Below are positions 1-10,349 of a stretch of DNA of 32,298 bases, piece after piece. Location of the stretch: the NCBI GenBank assembly GCA_019306045.1, contig JAFDMG010000003.1, positions 1 to 32,298 on the forward strand, given 5' to 3'. The notes beneath the pieces were generated by a model. That model did not search any database and had not been told where the DNA came from. It saw only the letters and a list, made by a program, of their open reading frames with translations. Each line of letters begins with the position of its first letter. Positions within the stretch are counted from its first letter, which is position 1. The position numbers and the translations under genes are program-made. Source of the DNA: Deltaproteobacteria bacterium (GTDB lineage: Bacteria > Desulfobacterota > Anaeroferrophillalia > Anaeroferrophillales > Anaeroferrophillaceae).

Positions 1-156
1 CGGTGGGGAAGAAAAAAGATAAAAGAAATTGTTGCCGGCGACGAAAAAGCGGTTACGGGTTTGGGACTGCCCGCTTGTTGTTTCCCCGGGTTCCGGTCGG
101 TGGTTGTCGCCGGCCGGAACGGCAACCATAAACTTGAAGAATTGCCGCCGGTAATC

Positions 157-1783
157 ATGGCCACGATTAACAGTCAACACGCCTTGGAAGAGCTGTTGTT
201 CAACATCAAGGAACAGGATTCGATCAAGGCCAAGCTGGTTCTGGAGCATCTGGCCGATTTTGCGCCGGCAATCCAGAAGCGGATGCTGTTCGAATTGAGC
301 CGCAGCGACGCCCGGTTCTCGGTGCCGTTGCTGGCCTTTCTCCTCCACCGCCACCCGTCGCTGGCTGCCAGCTACCCGACCGTCAGGGAGGTTCTCAAGA
401 GCCGGGTGGTTGACGATCCCGATCTCCTGCTGGCCCGGCTGCGCCAGCCGCTGCCGGAAGTGACCGTTTTCCTCGAGCTGGCCGCCGAGCTGCGGCTGGC
501 GGCGGCGGTGCCGGCGATTAGCAGGCTGTTGACCACGACCACCGAGGTGCCGGTCCTGACGGCGGCGATCATCGCCCTGGGCGAGATCGGTGTTCCCTCG
601 GCGGTCGGGGCGGTCAGAGAGTTTCTTTACGCCGATACCCGGGAGCTGGTGATGGCGGCGGTGACCGCCCTGGGCCGGTTGGCCTCTCCGGCGGCTCTCC
701 AGGCCCTGGCGGCCAGAATGGGCGGCGATGCCGAGCTGGATGCCCTGGTTCTGGAGATCATGGCCCGGGTTCGGAACCGTTATGCCCTGGAACAGCTGAA
801 TAAAACCCTGAGTTCACCCGCCGCTTTCCTGCGCAACCGGGCCAAGAAGCACCTGGCTGCCCTCGGCGTCCGGGCCGTACCGGTATTGCTGGCCAACCTG
901 GCAAGCGAAGATCAGGACCTGGTCATCCATACCTTGAATATTCTCGGTGAAATTGGTGCCGCCGAGGCCGTGGAGCCGATCAGGAAATTGCTGCACCGGC
1001 AGCCCGAGGATGCCAACGTGCGTTTTGCCGCCTACGAGGCGCTGGGAATGCTGCCGCTGGCGAAGGGTGCCTATGCCCTGGCCGCGGGCCTCCAGGATCC
1101 CGATGCCAATGTCCGGATGGCGGCCGCCCGGGCCGTGGACCGCAGTTTCAACGAGATCCTGGCGGTCGGCCTGCAAAACATGCTGGCCGGCGGCGGGGAG
1201 GAAGCCGCCTCCCTGTGCCGGACGGTCATCGACGCCCATGCCGACCGCATTGTCCGGAACCTGGTCAAGGAAGAAGTTTTCCGGCAGGCGGCGGTTGCTT
1301 ACCTGGCCGCCCGGGCCCCGGCCGCCACCCGTGAGCATTACCTGTCTCTGTTTCGCCGGGAGGGAGTGCCGGAGCTGGCGGCCTTGGTCGAGGAGAAAAC
1401 GGCCGGCGCGGCCGCCGCGGCCCGCCCCCGGCCCCTGGCCTGTGCCGTTGATGATTCCCGGATGATTCTCAAGATTTACCGCAGCATACTCCATGAACTC
1501 GGTTTTGAACCGGTGCTGTTCGAGTTTCCCGCCGCCGCCCTGGAATGGCTGGCCGGGGAAAAGCCGGCCGTGCTGCTGACCGATTTGAACATGCCGGAAA
1601 TCACCGGGATTGAGCTGATCTCCCGGGTGCGGGAGAAATATGCCCGGCCGGAGCTGCCGATCATCATGGTGACCACCCAGAACGAAATGGCCGTTTACCG
1701 CCGGGAGCCTGGGAGAGGTCTTGGAACGGCATCTGGACCGGGAAGTTTTTCCCCGCTCCGGCAACGGGGACAATTACCGGTAA
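157..1783 (+). pseudogene. HEAT-repeat protein with C-terminal response-regulator receiver domain; disrupted near 1687-1691 by an apparent out-of-frame deletion
   Basis: ORF 61..1875 gives repeated HEAT-like helices (e.g. PAVGAVREFLYADTRELVMAAVTALGRL) then a REC domain (ACAVDDSRMILKIYRSILHELGF...VLLTDLNMPEITGIELISRVREKY...LPIIMVTTQNEM). After NEM the frame gives a non-REC tail, but the +1 frame reads PFTAGSLGEVLERHLDREVFPRSGNGDNYR* (stop 1781-1783), a typical REC C-terminus. Likely start ATG at 157. Confidence 0.75.
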
Positions 1784-1855
1784 AGAAAAACCGGGGTTTT
1801 TGCGATGGTAGCAGAAAAGAGTTCCCGGCGCGTCCGGGAAGGGCGGGAGGCATAG

Positions 1856-2161
1856 ATGAGCAAGATCAAAGTTGACGGCGACCGGGTGACCGTTTGTCCG
1901 GGGGAGAATGTTATTTCACCGATGATCAAGGATCTGCAGACCGAGCTGCAGCAGCAGGTGGCCGCCAAACCGGCGGAAGTGGTTTTTGACCTGGCGGGGG
2001 TGGAGATGATCGATTCCACCGGCCTGGGTCTGCTGGTGGCCACCTTCAATTCCCAGAAGCAGCATGGGGGGAAAATCAGGGTGGTCAATGCCGCCGGCCA
2101 TGTGCTCGATGTCCTGCTGACCACCCAGCTGAACCGTCTGTTTGCCATCGAGAAAGCCTAG
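1856..2161 (+). CDS. STAS-domain protein (anti-sigma factor antagonist-like)
   Basis: ORF 101 aa; VVFDLAGVEMIDSTGLGLLVATFNSQKQHGGKIRVVNA is the STAS core including the DSTGLG phosphosite motif; GGGAGG-like RBS upstream. Confidence 0.88.
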   Translation: MSKIKVDGDRVTVCPGENVISPMIKDLQTELQQQVAAKPAEVVFDLAGVEMIDSTGLGLLVATFNSQKQHGGKIRVVNAAGHVLDVLLTTQLNRLFAIEKA

Positions 2162-2216
2162 AGAAGGATCCTGGTGGCCACAACCGGGGGCCGGCCCCCG
2201 GCGGGGAGAGAAGCTC

Positions 2217-5200
2217 ATGATGATGGATGACGAAACTTTACAGATGTATGTCGAAGAGGCGGGCGAGCATCTCGAGGATATCGAGAGCGACCTGCTGGCC
2301 ATCGAACAGGATGGCGAAAACCTGGATGAAGAGCTGGTCAACAAGGTTTTCCGGGCGGCCCATTCCATCAAGGGGGGTGCCGGTTTCCTCGGGTTGACCA
2401 CCGTCAAGGAGTTGTCCCACAAGATCGAGAACGTTCTCGACATGGTGCGCAACCGGGAGCTGGTGCCGACGCCCGACGTGGTCAATGTCATCCTGCTGGC
2501 GTTCGATTTCCTCAGCCAGCTGCTGGCCGACGTCGGCAACAGCAACAACGCGGACATCTCCGAGCATCTGCAGGCCCTGGAAGGCCTGGTGCAGGCCAAC
2601 ATCTCGCCGGCGGAAAAGCAGAGTGCCGAGAAAATGGTGGCTCTCCGGCACCCGGACGGCCGGGTGGCTTTCACGGTTTCCGAGCTGGGGCTGCAGCAGG
2701 CCGCCAAGGGAGGCAAGTATCTCTATCTCCTGGAATACGACCTGATCCACGATGTTCAGCAGCAGGACAAGAATCCCCTGGAGATCATCAAAGCTTTGCA
2801 GGACAGCGGCGAGGTTGTCGACGTCAAGGTGGATTATGAAGCCGTCGGCACCCTCGAGGACGGCAAATTCGCCAACCGGCTGCCGATGAACGTCCTTTAT
2901 GCCAGCATCATCGAACCGGATCTGCTGGGCACCCTGCTGGAACTCGACGACCGCCAGATAACTCCCCTGGAGGAGAAAACCGGTCAGCCGGCGGCGGAGT
3001 CGGCAGCGCCGGAGAAATCGGAGCCGGAAAAGGCGGCGTCGACCCCGGCCGCCCCGGAGGAAGTAGCAGCCGCAACCGCGGCATCCCCGGCCGCCGGCGG
3101 GACGGGGAATGCGGAGCAGTTTGCGGCCCCGGCAGCGTCGGCAGGCGAGCCCCCGGCCGCCCCTGCCGCTCCCCCGGCGGCGACCGCAGGGTCGGCAAAG
3201 CCGGCGGCCGCCAGGGCGGAGAAGAAAAACCCGGCGGCGACTGGGGGCAGCAGCCAGTCGGAAACCGTCCGCGTCCATGTCAGCATCCTGGACCAGTTGA
3301 TGAACTTGGCCGGGGAGCTGGTCCTGGCCCGCAACCAGCTGTTGCAGGCGATCAACAACGGCGACCGCAGCGAGCGCGTTACGGCCGGCCAGCGCATCGA
3401 CCTGGTGACTTCCGAGCTGCAGGAGGCGATCATGCTGACCAGGATGCAGCCGGTGGGCAATATTTTCAACAAGTTTCCCCGGGTCATCCGGGACATGTCC
3501 CGCAACCTCGGCAAGCAGATCGAGCTGGTGCTTGAGGGCAAAGAGGTGGAGCTGGACAAGACCATCATGGAAGGCCTTGGCGACCCCCTGACCCACCTGG
3601 TGCGCAACTCTGCCGACCACGGCATCGAAACGCCCGACGAACGGCTGGCCAAGGGGAAGGATCCCGTCGGCCGCATCGTGCTGCGGGCCTACCATGAGTC
3701 CGGACAGGTGAACATCGAGATCAGTGACGACGGCCGGGGCCTGAACACCGAGAAGATCTGTGCCAAGGCGATCGAGAAAGGGCTGATCACCGCCGAGCAG
3801 GCCGCCGGCATGAGCGAGGTTGAAAAAGCCAACCTGATCATGATGCCCGGCCTGTCCACCGCCGAAAAGGTCACCGAGGTCTCCGGCCGCGGGGTGGGCA
3901 TGGACGTGGTGAAAAGCAACCTGGACAAGCTGGGCGGCCAGGTGGACATCGAAACCGAGCCCGACCTGGGAACGACGATCAGAATCAAGCTGCCCCTGAC
4001 CCTGGCCATCATTCCCAGCCTGTTGGTGGTGGTCGGCCGGGACCGTTATGCCATTCCCCAGGTCAACGTCAACGAGATGCTGCGCATCGCCGCCGACAAG
4101 GTGCGGGAGCGGATTGAAACGGTCGGCGACGCCGAAGTGCTCATGCTGCGGGGAGAGCTGATACCTATTATTCATCTGGCCCGGGTTCTGGGGCTGGAAA
4201 ACACCTACCTCGATCCCCAGACCGGCGAGCGCCGGCCCGACCGGCGGGTCCGGCTGGCGGATGCCCGTCTCGACCAGGCGGCCGCCGACGATGAACCGGG
4301 AACCCCGGTGCCCGCCGAGGCCCTGCCGGAAAGGCGGCACCACTATACCAGCGACGTCAACCTGGTGATCATCTCCTCCGGCAACTTCAAATACGCCCTG
4401 GTGGTCGATGACCTCCATGACACCGAGGAGATCGTCGTCAAGCCGCTGGGCCGACACCTGAAGCACTGCCAGGCCTACGCGGGAGCCACGATCATGGGTG
4501 ACGGGCAGGTGGCGCTGATCCTCGACGCTCCGGGCCTGGCCAACCTGGCCGAACTGGCTTCCCTGACCGGGACGGAACAGCAGGCCGGCAGTACCGCCGG
4601 CCCGGAAGCGGGGAAGACCACCAAGCTGTCCCTGCTGCTTTTCCGCAACGCCCCCGAAGAGCAGTGTGCCGTACCCCTCAACCTGGTGGCCCGGGTGGAG
4701 CAGATCAAGGCCAGTGACATTGAGTTCAAGGGCGGCAAGAAGGTGCTCCAGTACCGGGGTGGCAGCCTGATGCTCTACGCCCTCGAGGAGGTGGCCAACG
4801 TCGGCATGTTGGAAAACCGCGAGGAACTGATCGTCATCATCTTTCCCATTGCCGGCCGGGAGGTGGGGCTGCTGGCGGCGCCGCCGGTGGATGCCGTCGA
4901 GCTGGCGGTGACCGTGGACGATGTCACCCTGCGGCAGAACGGCATCAGCGGCTCGGCGATTATCGAGGGACAGACGACGCTGATCATCGATATCTTCGAG
5001 ATTATGGAAACCCTGAATCCCGAATGGTTTGCCGAGCGGCGGCCGGCCGGCCAGGAGGCGGGCGACACCAACGGCCCGGCGGCCGGAGCGGACAAAGCGG
5101 TGCTGGTGGTGGAGGATTCCGATTTTTTCCGCAACCAGGTGAAAAAGTTTATTGAAAACGACGGCTATCAGGTGGTGGCCGCCGAAGACGGCCAGGTGGC

Positions 5201-5456
5201 CTGGGACTACCTTCGGGAGCATGCCGGGGAAATTTCCCTGGTGGTTACCGACCTGGAGATGCCCAACCTCGACGGGTTCGAGCTGACCAAACTGATCAAG
5301 GAAGACGAGCGTTTTAACACCCTGCCGGTTATCGCCCTGACCTCGCTGGCCAGCGAGGAAAATATCGCCAAGGGCAAAGCGGTGGGCATCGACGATTACC
5401 AGATCAAGCTGGACAAGGAAAAACTGCTGCAGAGCATTGCCGGCTACCTGCACTAG
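2217..5456 (+). CDS. cheA: Hybrid chemotaxis histidine kinase CheA (Hpt, dimerisation, HATPase, two CheW-like domains, C-terminal REC)
   Basis: Hpt motif FRAAHSIKGGAGFLG; HATPase VRNSADHGIETPDERLAKGKDPVGRI and GRGVGMDVVKSNL; CheW-like regions ~4000-4560 and ~4620-5030; REC AVLVVEDSDFFRNQ...LVVTDLEMPNLDGFEL. Start chosen at ATG 2217 with GGGGAGAG upstream. Confidence 0.95.
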   Translation: MMMDDETLQMYVEEAGEHLEDIESDLLAIEQDGENLDEELVNKVFRAAHSIKGGAGFLGLTTVKELSHKIENVLDMVRNRELVPTPDVVNVILLAFDFLSQLLADVGNSNNADISEHLQALEGLVQANISPAEKQSAEKMVALRHPDGRVAFTVSELGLQQAAKGGKYLYLLEYDLIHDVQQQDKNPLEIIKALQDSGEVVDVKVDYEAVGTLEDGKFANRLPMNVLYASIIEPDLLGTLLELDDRQITPLEEKTGQPAAESAAPEKSEPEKAASTPAAPEEVAAATAASPAAGGTGNAEQFAAPAASAGEPPAAPAAPPAATAGSAKPAAARAEKKNPAATGGSSQSETVRVHVSILDQLMNLAGELVLARNQLLQAINNGDRSERVTAGQRIDLVTSELQEAIMLTRMQPVGNIFNKFPRVIRDMSRNLGKQIELVLEGKEVELDKTIMEGLGDPLTHLVRNSADHGIETPDERLAKGKDPVGRIVLRAYHESGQVNIEISDDGRGLNTEKICAKAIEKGLITAEQAAGMSEVEKANLIMMPGLSTAEKVTEVSGRGVGMDVVKSNLDKLGGQVDIETEPDLGTTIRIKLPLTLAIIPSLLVVVGRDRYAIPQVNVNEMLRIAADKVRERIETVGDAEVLMLRGELIPIIHLARVLGLENTYLDPQTGERRPDRRVRLADARLDQAAADDEPGTPVPAEALPERRHHYTSDVNLVIISSGNFKYALVVDDLHDTEEIVVKPLGRHLKHCQAYAGATIMGDGQVALILDAPGLANLAELASLTGTEQQAGSTAGPEAGKTTKLSLLLFRNAPEEQCAVPLNLVARVEQIKASDIEFKGGKKVLQYRGGSLMLYALEEVANVGMLENREELIVIIFPIAGREVGLLAAPPVDAVELAVTVDDVTLRQNGISGSAIIEGQTTLIIDIFEIMETLNPEWFAERRPAGQEAGDTNGPAAGADKAVLVVEDSDFFRNQVKKFIENDGYQVVAAEDGQVAWDYLREHAGEISLVVTDLEMPNLDGFELTKLIKEDERFNTLPVIALTSLASEENIAKGKAVGIDDYQIKLDKEKLLQSIAGYLH

Positions 5457-5513
5457 GGGCGGGAAAAAACCTGGCTGGCCGGTGACCGGGGCGGCGCGGG
5501 AGGGAAAACGGAA

Positions 5514-7647
5514 ATGAAGAAAAAACGTTCACTGGTGATCAAGCTGACCGGGCTGATTATCGGGCTGCTGGTCATGGAGGCGGTGCTGATTTGCGCCATC
5601 TACAGTTTCAGCCTCAGTGATTTTGCCCGGGACAACAGCCGGCAGGTGGAAGAAAACCTGTTTGCCCAGGAGAAAGAGACCCTGCGGGGCCAGGTGCAGC
5701 TTTGCCTGCAGATAGTCAGGTCGTACTATGACCGTTCCCAGGACGTGGAACGGCTGAAACAGCTCAAATACAAGGAACTGAAAAAAGTGGTGGACGCCGT
5801 TTACCACCAGGCGGCCGCCTATTACCAGACCCACCGGGACGAGATGACCCCGGAGGAGCTGGCGGCCGGCATCCGGGAACTGGTGCGCACGGCCCGTTTC
5901 GACGGCGGCAACTACTTGTGGATCAATGACCTGCAGCCAAAAATGATCATGCACCCCATTAAACCGCAGCTCGACGGCCGGGATCTCAGCAAACTTGCCG
6001 ACCCCGCCGGCACTTATCTCTTCAACGAGATGGTCAAGGTCTGCCGGGAGCGGGGGGAGGGCATGGTCAGCTACCTGTGGGCGAAACCGGGGGAAACGGA
6101 AGCGAAACCGAAAATTTCCTATGTTCGTCTTTTCCGGCCCCTGAACTGGATTTTCGGCAGCGGCGCCTGGGTTGAAGATATCGCCGCGACGATGAAAGAG
6201 AACGCCCTGGCGGAAGTCAGCCGGCTGCGGCTGGGTGAAAACGGCTACTTTTTCGTCAATGACCTCCAGGGCCGCTGCGTCATGCACCCGATCAAACCGG
6301 CACTCAACGGCAAGGACCTGTCGCAGGTCAAGGACAAGAAAGGCAACCTGCTTTTCATGGACATGGTGAAGGTGGTCAAGGAGAACAACGGCAGCGGCTT
6401 TGTCAAATACTGGTGGTCCAAGCCGGGGACCGAGGGGGTTTTCCCCAAACTGACCTACGTGCAGCTTTTCAAGCCCTGGGGGTGGATCATCGGCACCGGG
6501 ACCTATGTCGACCAGATCGAAAAAGAGGTGGCCGGGCAGGAAGCCAAGGTGACCGCCGCCCTGGCCCGCTCCCGCAACCGGGCGATTCTTTTCTCCCTGA
6601 TATTGCTGGTTCTCGTCGTTTTCCTGGCGGTCTGGTTCTTCCGGCATTCCCTGGGCAAGCCGCTGGCCAACGCAATCTCCATGGTCAGGGAAATCGCCGA
6701 GGGCGAGGGGGATCTGACCAAGAGGCTGGAGATTGACACCGATGACGAGATCGGCGAGCTGGCCGCCGGCATCAACGCCTTTATCGCCAATCTGCAGAAA
6801 ATGCTGCGCCGGATGATCCGGGGGATGGAAAACCTGGGCGGTTCCTCGGCTCAGCTGAACGCCATTGCCGAACAGATGTCCCGGGGTGCCGACGGAAGAG
6901 ATGAACGCCAACATGAATACGGTGGCGGCGGCCATGGAAGAGGCGGCCACCAACGTGGCTACCGTGGCCTCCGGCACCGAGGAAATGAGCGCCACCATCG
7001 GGGAGATTGCCAAAAACACCGAAACCGCCAAACTGATCACGGGGCAAGCGGTTGAACAGGGGCAGAAGACCGCGGCCAGCATCGATGAATTGGGACAGGC
7101 GGCCCGGGAAATCGGCAAGGTGACCGAGACCATCAACGCCATTTCCTCCCAGACCAACCTGCTGGCGCTCAACGCCACCATCGAGGCGGCCCGGGCCGGG
7201 GAAGCGGGCAAGGGTTTTGCCGTGGTGGCCAACGAGATCAAGGAGCTGGCCCAGCAGACGGCGGCGGCCACCGGCGAGATCGCCGCCCGCATCAAGAGCA
7301 TCCAGGATTCCACCAAAACCACGGTTGGCGAAATCGAGGAAATCGTCAGGGTCAACGGGGAAGTGGATGAACTGGTCTCCGGGGTGGCGGCCGCGGTGGA
7401 GGAACAGGCGGCAACCACCAGGGAGATCGCCGAGAACGTGGCCCAGGCCGCCCAGGGCATCAACGAAGTGAACGAGAACGTCGCCCAGACGACGGAGGTG
7501 TCCGGCGAAATCGCCCGGGATATTGCCGAGGTTAACGAGACTACCAGCGAGATGAGCAATTACAGCGCCCAGGTGCACCAGAGCGCCGAGGACATGAGTC
7601 GGCTGGCGGCGGAGCTGCAGCAGCTGATGAGCGGTTTCAAAGTCTAG
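5514..7647 (+). pseudogene. Methyl-accepting chemotaxis protein with two tandem Cache domains, HAMP and signalling domain; frame broken at ~6891-6894
   Basis: ORFs 5514..7055 (frame A) and 6865..7647 (frame B) together encode TM, Cache, Cache, TM, HAMP, MCP signal. Frame A becomes non-MCP ([18 protein letters not shown]) exactly where frame B begins [27 protein letters not shown]. Alignment to the downstream paralogue ([20 protein letters not shown]) shows ~38 nt missing. Confidence 0.85.
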
Positions 7648-7700
7648 GTTTGGCCCGCGAGGAAAACCGGCAAGAGCCAGAAAAGCAGAGGAGAGTTTTG

Positions 7701-9857
7701 ATGTTGACCCGCTTGAGTATCAGTAAGAAGTTGTTGGGCGGCTTCCTGGTGATGGCCATCCTGGTGGTGGTCACCGGGGCGGCCGGCGTCATGATGGTGA
7801 AAAAAGTGGCCCGCAGCGGCCGGTTGGTCGTCGAGGAAAAGGTGCCGGCCAAAGACGTCGTCATGAAGGCGGAGATCAGCCTGGGACAGGTGATCCAGAG
7901 CATCAACGAGCTGGTCGGGGCCGATGAAGGTCTGCAGAAAATCGAGGGCGACCTGGCGGAATGGTTGGGCGACGTCGACATGTGGCTGAGCATGCTGGCC
8001 CTGGGGACGGAAAGTCCCGAGTTCAAGAACAGCCCCGCCGGGAAAATGTATGCCCATGACCAGATGACCATCAAGGTGCCGCCGGGGGGGGAAGAGGTCA
8101 AGAAACGGGTGGCAGCCCTGCACCGGGAGCTGAAAAAGGTGAAGGCCCTGGTGGACCAGATCGCCCTGCTTTCCGGGAGCCTGCTTAAATTCCGTTTTGA
8201 TTTTGACGGGGTGCACTACACCATGCCGGCGTTTGTTTATCATGTGAAGGACGTCAACAGCCGCTGGCTGGCCTCCCTGCAAAAAACAGTCAACAGCTAC
8301 CAGGAAAATTTCTCTGGGCTGCTGGATCCCCGGGAAAGCGAGTTCGACCGCTGGCTGGCCGGTTTCCAGAATGACGATGAAGAGCTGCAGGAACTGCTGG
8401 ACGCCTGCAAGCAGGCCAATGACGCCCTTTATGAAATGGGCCGCACCATCATGGCGGCGCCGGTCGACCAGCACAAGATCATGTTTCTCCAGGCCGTTGA
8501 CGACCGGCTGGCGGCTTTCAACGAGGCGTTCACCGCCTTGCAGGAATACGTGGAAGAGGAGTACGACTCGTTGAAAAGCGAGCAGTTTCTTGACCTGCAG
8601 GATCTGCGGGAGGTGAGCAAGGGGATGTATGCGTCTCTGGGGACACTTGAGTCGCTCATCGACAACGATATCCAGGCGGCGCTGGCGGAAAGCCGGCAGA
8701 CAGCCAACGCCTCCCTGTGGCTGGTGGCCATGATGGCCGCCGGTTCCGTGGTCCTGGCGGTGATCCTCGGCCTGCTGATCACCCGGGGAATTACCAGGCC
8801 GCTGGCCAAGGTGGTTGATTTTGCCGACCAGATGGCCGCCGGCGACTTCACCCGGCAGCTGGAGGTCAGGCAGCAGGACGAGGTCGGCATTCTCGCCGAG
8901 GCTTTCAACAAAATGGTGGCCAACCTGAAAACCACCATCGTGGGCATCATGAACGGTGTCGAAACCCTGGCGTCTTCCTCCACCCAGCTGAATGCCATTG
9001 CCGGCCGGATGGCGGACGGGGCCCAGGAGACCGCCTCCCGCTCCAATGCCGTGGCCTCGGCAGCCGAGGAGATGAATACCAACATGAACACGGTGGCGGC
9101 GGCTATGGAAGAGGCGGCCACCAACGTGGCCACCGTGGCTTCCGGGGCCGAGCAGATGAATGCCACCATCGGCGAGATCGCCAAGAACGCCACCAACGCC
9201 CGGGAGATCACCGGGCAGGCGGTGGCAAAGGGCAAGAGCGCCGCCACCAGGATTAACGAACTGGTGGAAGCGGCCCGGGAAATCGGCAAGGTGACCGAGA
9301 CCATCAACGCTATCTCCTCCCAGACCAACCTGCTGGCGCTCAACGCCACCATCGAGGCGGCCCGGGCCGGGGAAGCGGGCAAGGGCTTTGCCGTGGTGGC
9401 CAACGAGATCAAGGAGCTGGCCCAGCAGACGGCGGCGGCCACCGGCGAGATCGCCGCCCGCATCAAGGGCATCCAGGATTCCACCGGGGCCACCGTTGGC
9501 GAGATTGAGGAGATCGCCCGGATCAATGGCCAGGTGGATGAAATCGTGGCCACCATCGCCGTAGCGGTCGATGAACAGTCGTCGACCACGGCGGAGATCG
9601 CCGAGAACGTGGCCCAGGCCGCCCAGGGGATCGGCGAGGTCAACGAGAACGTGGCCCAGACAACGGAAGTGGCCGGCACCATCGCCCATGATATTGCCGA
9701 GGTCAACGAGGCTGCCGGCGAAATGAGCAATGCCAGCGCCCAGGTCAGCCAGAGCTCCACCGAGTTGAGCCGGCTGGCGGAAAAGCTGCGGGAGATGACC
9801 AGCCGTTTCAAGGTCCAGGCCGGGGCCGCCGGCAAACTGAAGGAAAGCGAGGGATAG
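7701..9857 (+). CDS. Methyl-accepting chemotaxis protein
   Basis: TM segments, HAMP ([24 protein letters not shown]), canonical signalling tip ([44 protein letters not shown]). Start ATG 7701 preceded by GAGGAGAG. Confidence 0.93.
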   Translation: MLTRLSISKKLLGGFLVMAILVVVTGAAGVMMVKKVARSGRLVVEEKVPAKDVVMKAEISLGQVIQSINELVGADEGLQKIEGDLAEWLGDVDMWLSMLALGTESPEFKNSPAGKMYAHDQMTIKVPPGGEEVKKRVAALHRELKKVKALVDQIALLSGSLLKFRFDFDGVHYTMPAFVYHVKDVNSRWLASLQKTVNSYQENFSGLLDPRESEFDRWLAGFQNDDEELQELLDACKQANDALYEMGRTIMAAPVDQHKIMFLQAVDDRLAAFNEAFTALQEYVEEEYDSLKSEQFLDLQDLREVSKGMYASLGTLESLIDNDIQAALAESRQTANASLWLVAMMAAGSVVLAVILGLLITRGITRPLAKVVDFADQMAAGDFTRQLEVRQQDEVGILAEAFNKMVANLKTTIVGIMNGVETLASSSTQLNAIAGRMADGAQETASRSNAVASAAEEMNTNMNTVAAAMEEAATNVATVASGAEQMNATIGEIAKNATNAREITGQAVAKGKSAATRINELVEAAREIGKVTETINAISSQTNLLALNATIEAARAGEAGKGFAVVANEIKELAQQTAAATGEIAARIKGIQDSTGATVGEIEEIARINGQVDEIVATIAVAVDEQSSTTAEIAENVAQAAQGIGEVNENVAQTTEVAGTIAHDIAEVNEAAGEMSNASAQVSQSSTELSRLAEKLREMTSRFKVQAGAAGKLKESEG

Positions 9858-9860
9858 AAA

Positions 9861-10334
9861 ATGGCCGTAGCCGATACCCCCCATGCCGGGGAAGCCAGCG
9901 AATTTGGCGATGATTCCTTGCAGTTGTGCTGCTTTTTTCTGGGAGACCTGCTCTGCGGCATTGACATCTGCTGGGTTCAGGAGATCAACCGCAACCTGTC
10001 CCTGACCCAGGTGCCGCTGGCGCCGGAGTATGTCATGGGCATCATGAACCTGCGGGGACGGATCGTCACGGTGATCAACCTGGGGCGCAAGCTGGGGCTG
10101 ACGCCCGGCACGCTGGGCGGCCGGAGCCGGGTGATCATTGTCAACCACCGGGAAGAGTATATCGGCCTGCTGGTGGACCGGATCGATGACGTGCTGACGA
10201 TTGACAGCCGGGATATTGCCCCGCCGCCGGCGAACATGGAAGACCGGAAGGGGAAATATTTTACCGGGGCCTGTAAAAAAGGGCATGAACTGATTTCCAT
10301 TCTGGATGTGGAAGCCGTTCTGGTTGAGGAATAG
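9861..10334 (+). CDS. cheW: Chemotaxis coupling protein CheW
   Basis: 157 aa; CFFLGDLLCGIDICWVQEINRNLSLTQVPLAPEYVMGIMNLRGRIVTVINLGRKLGL is a canonical CheW fold. Confidence 0.93.
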   Translation: MAVADTPHAGEASEFGDDSLQLCCFFLGDLLCGIDICWVQEINRNLSLTQVPLAPEYVMGIMNLRGRIVTVINLGRKLGLTPGTLGGRSRVIIVNHREEYIGLLVDRIDDVLTIDSRDIAPPPANMEDRKGKYFTGACKKGHELISILDVEAVLVEE

Positions 10335-10349
10335 TAGGAGAGCTTGACG

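Noticed and set aside
2238-5453. 1071-aa minus-strand ORF antisense to cheA
   Set aside because: Shadow ORF of GC-rich codon usage; translation is low-complexity (Gly/His/Gln/Asp-rich) without recognisable domains, while the + strand encodes a canonical CheA.
6885-6903. Programmed ribosomal frameshift in the MCP
   Set aside because: No slippery heptamer evident at the junction, and ~38 nt of conserved coding sequence is missing relative to paralogues, so a deletion is a simpler explanation.
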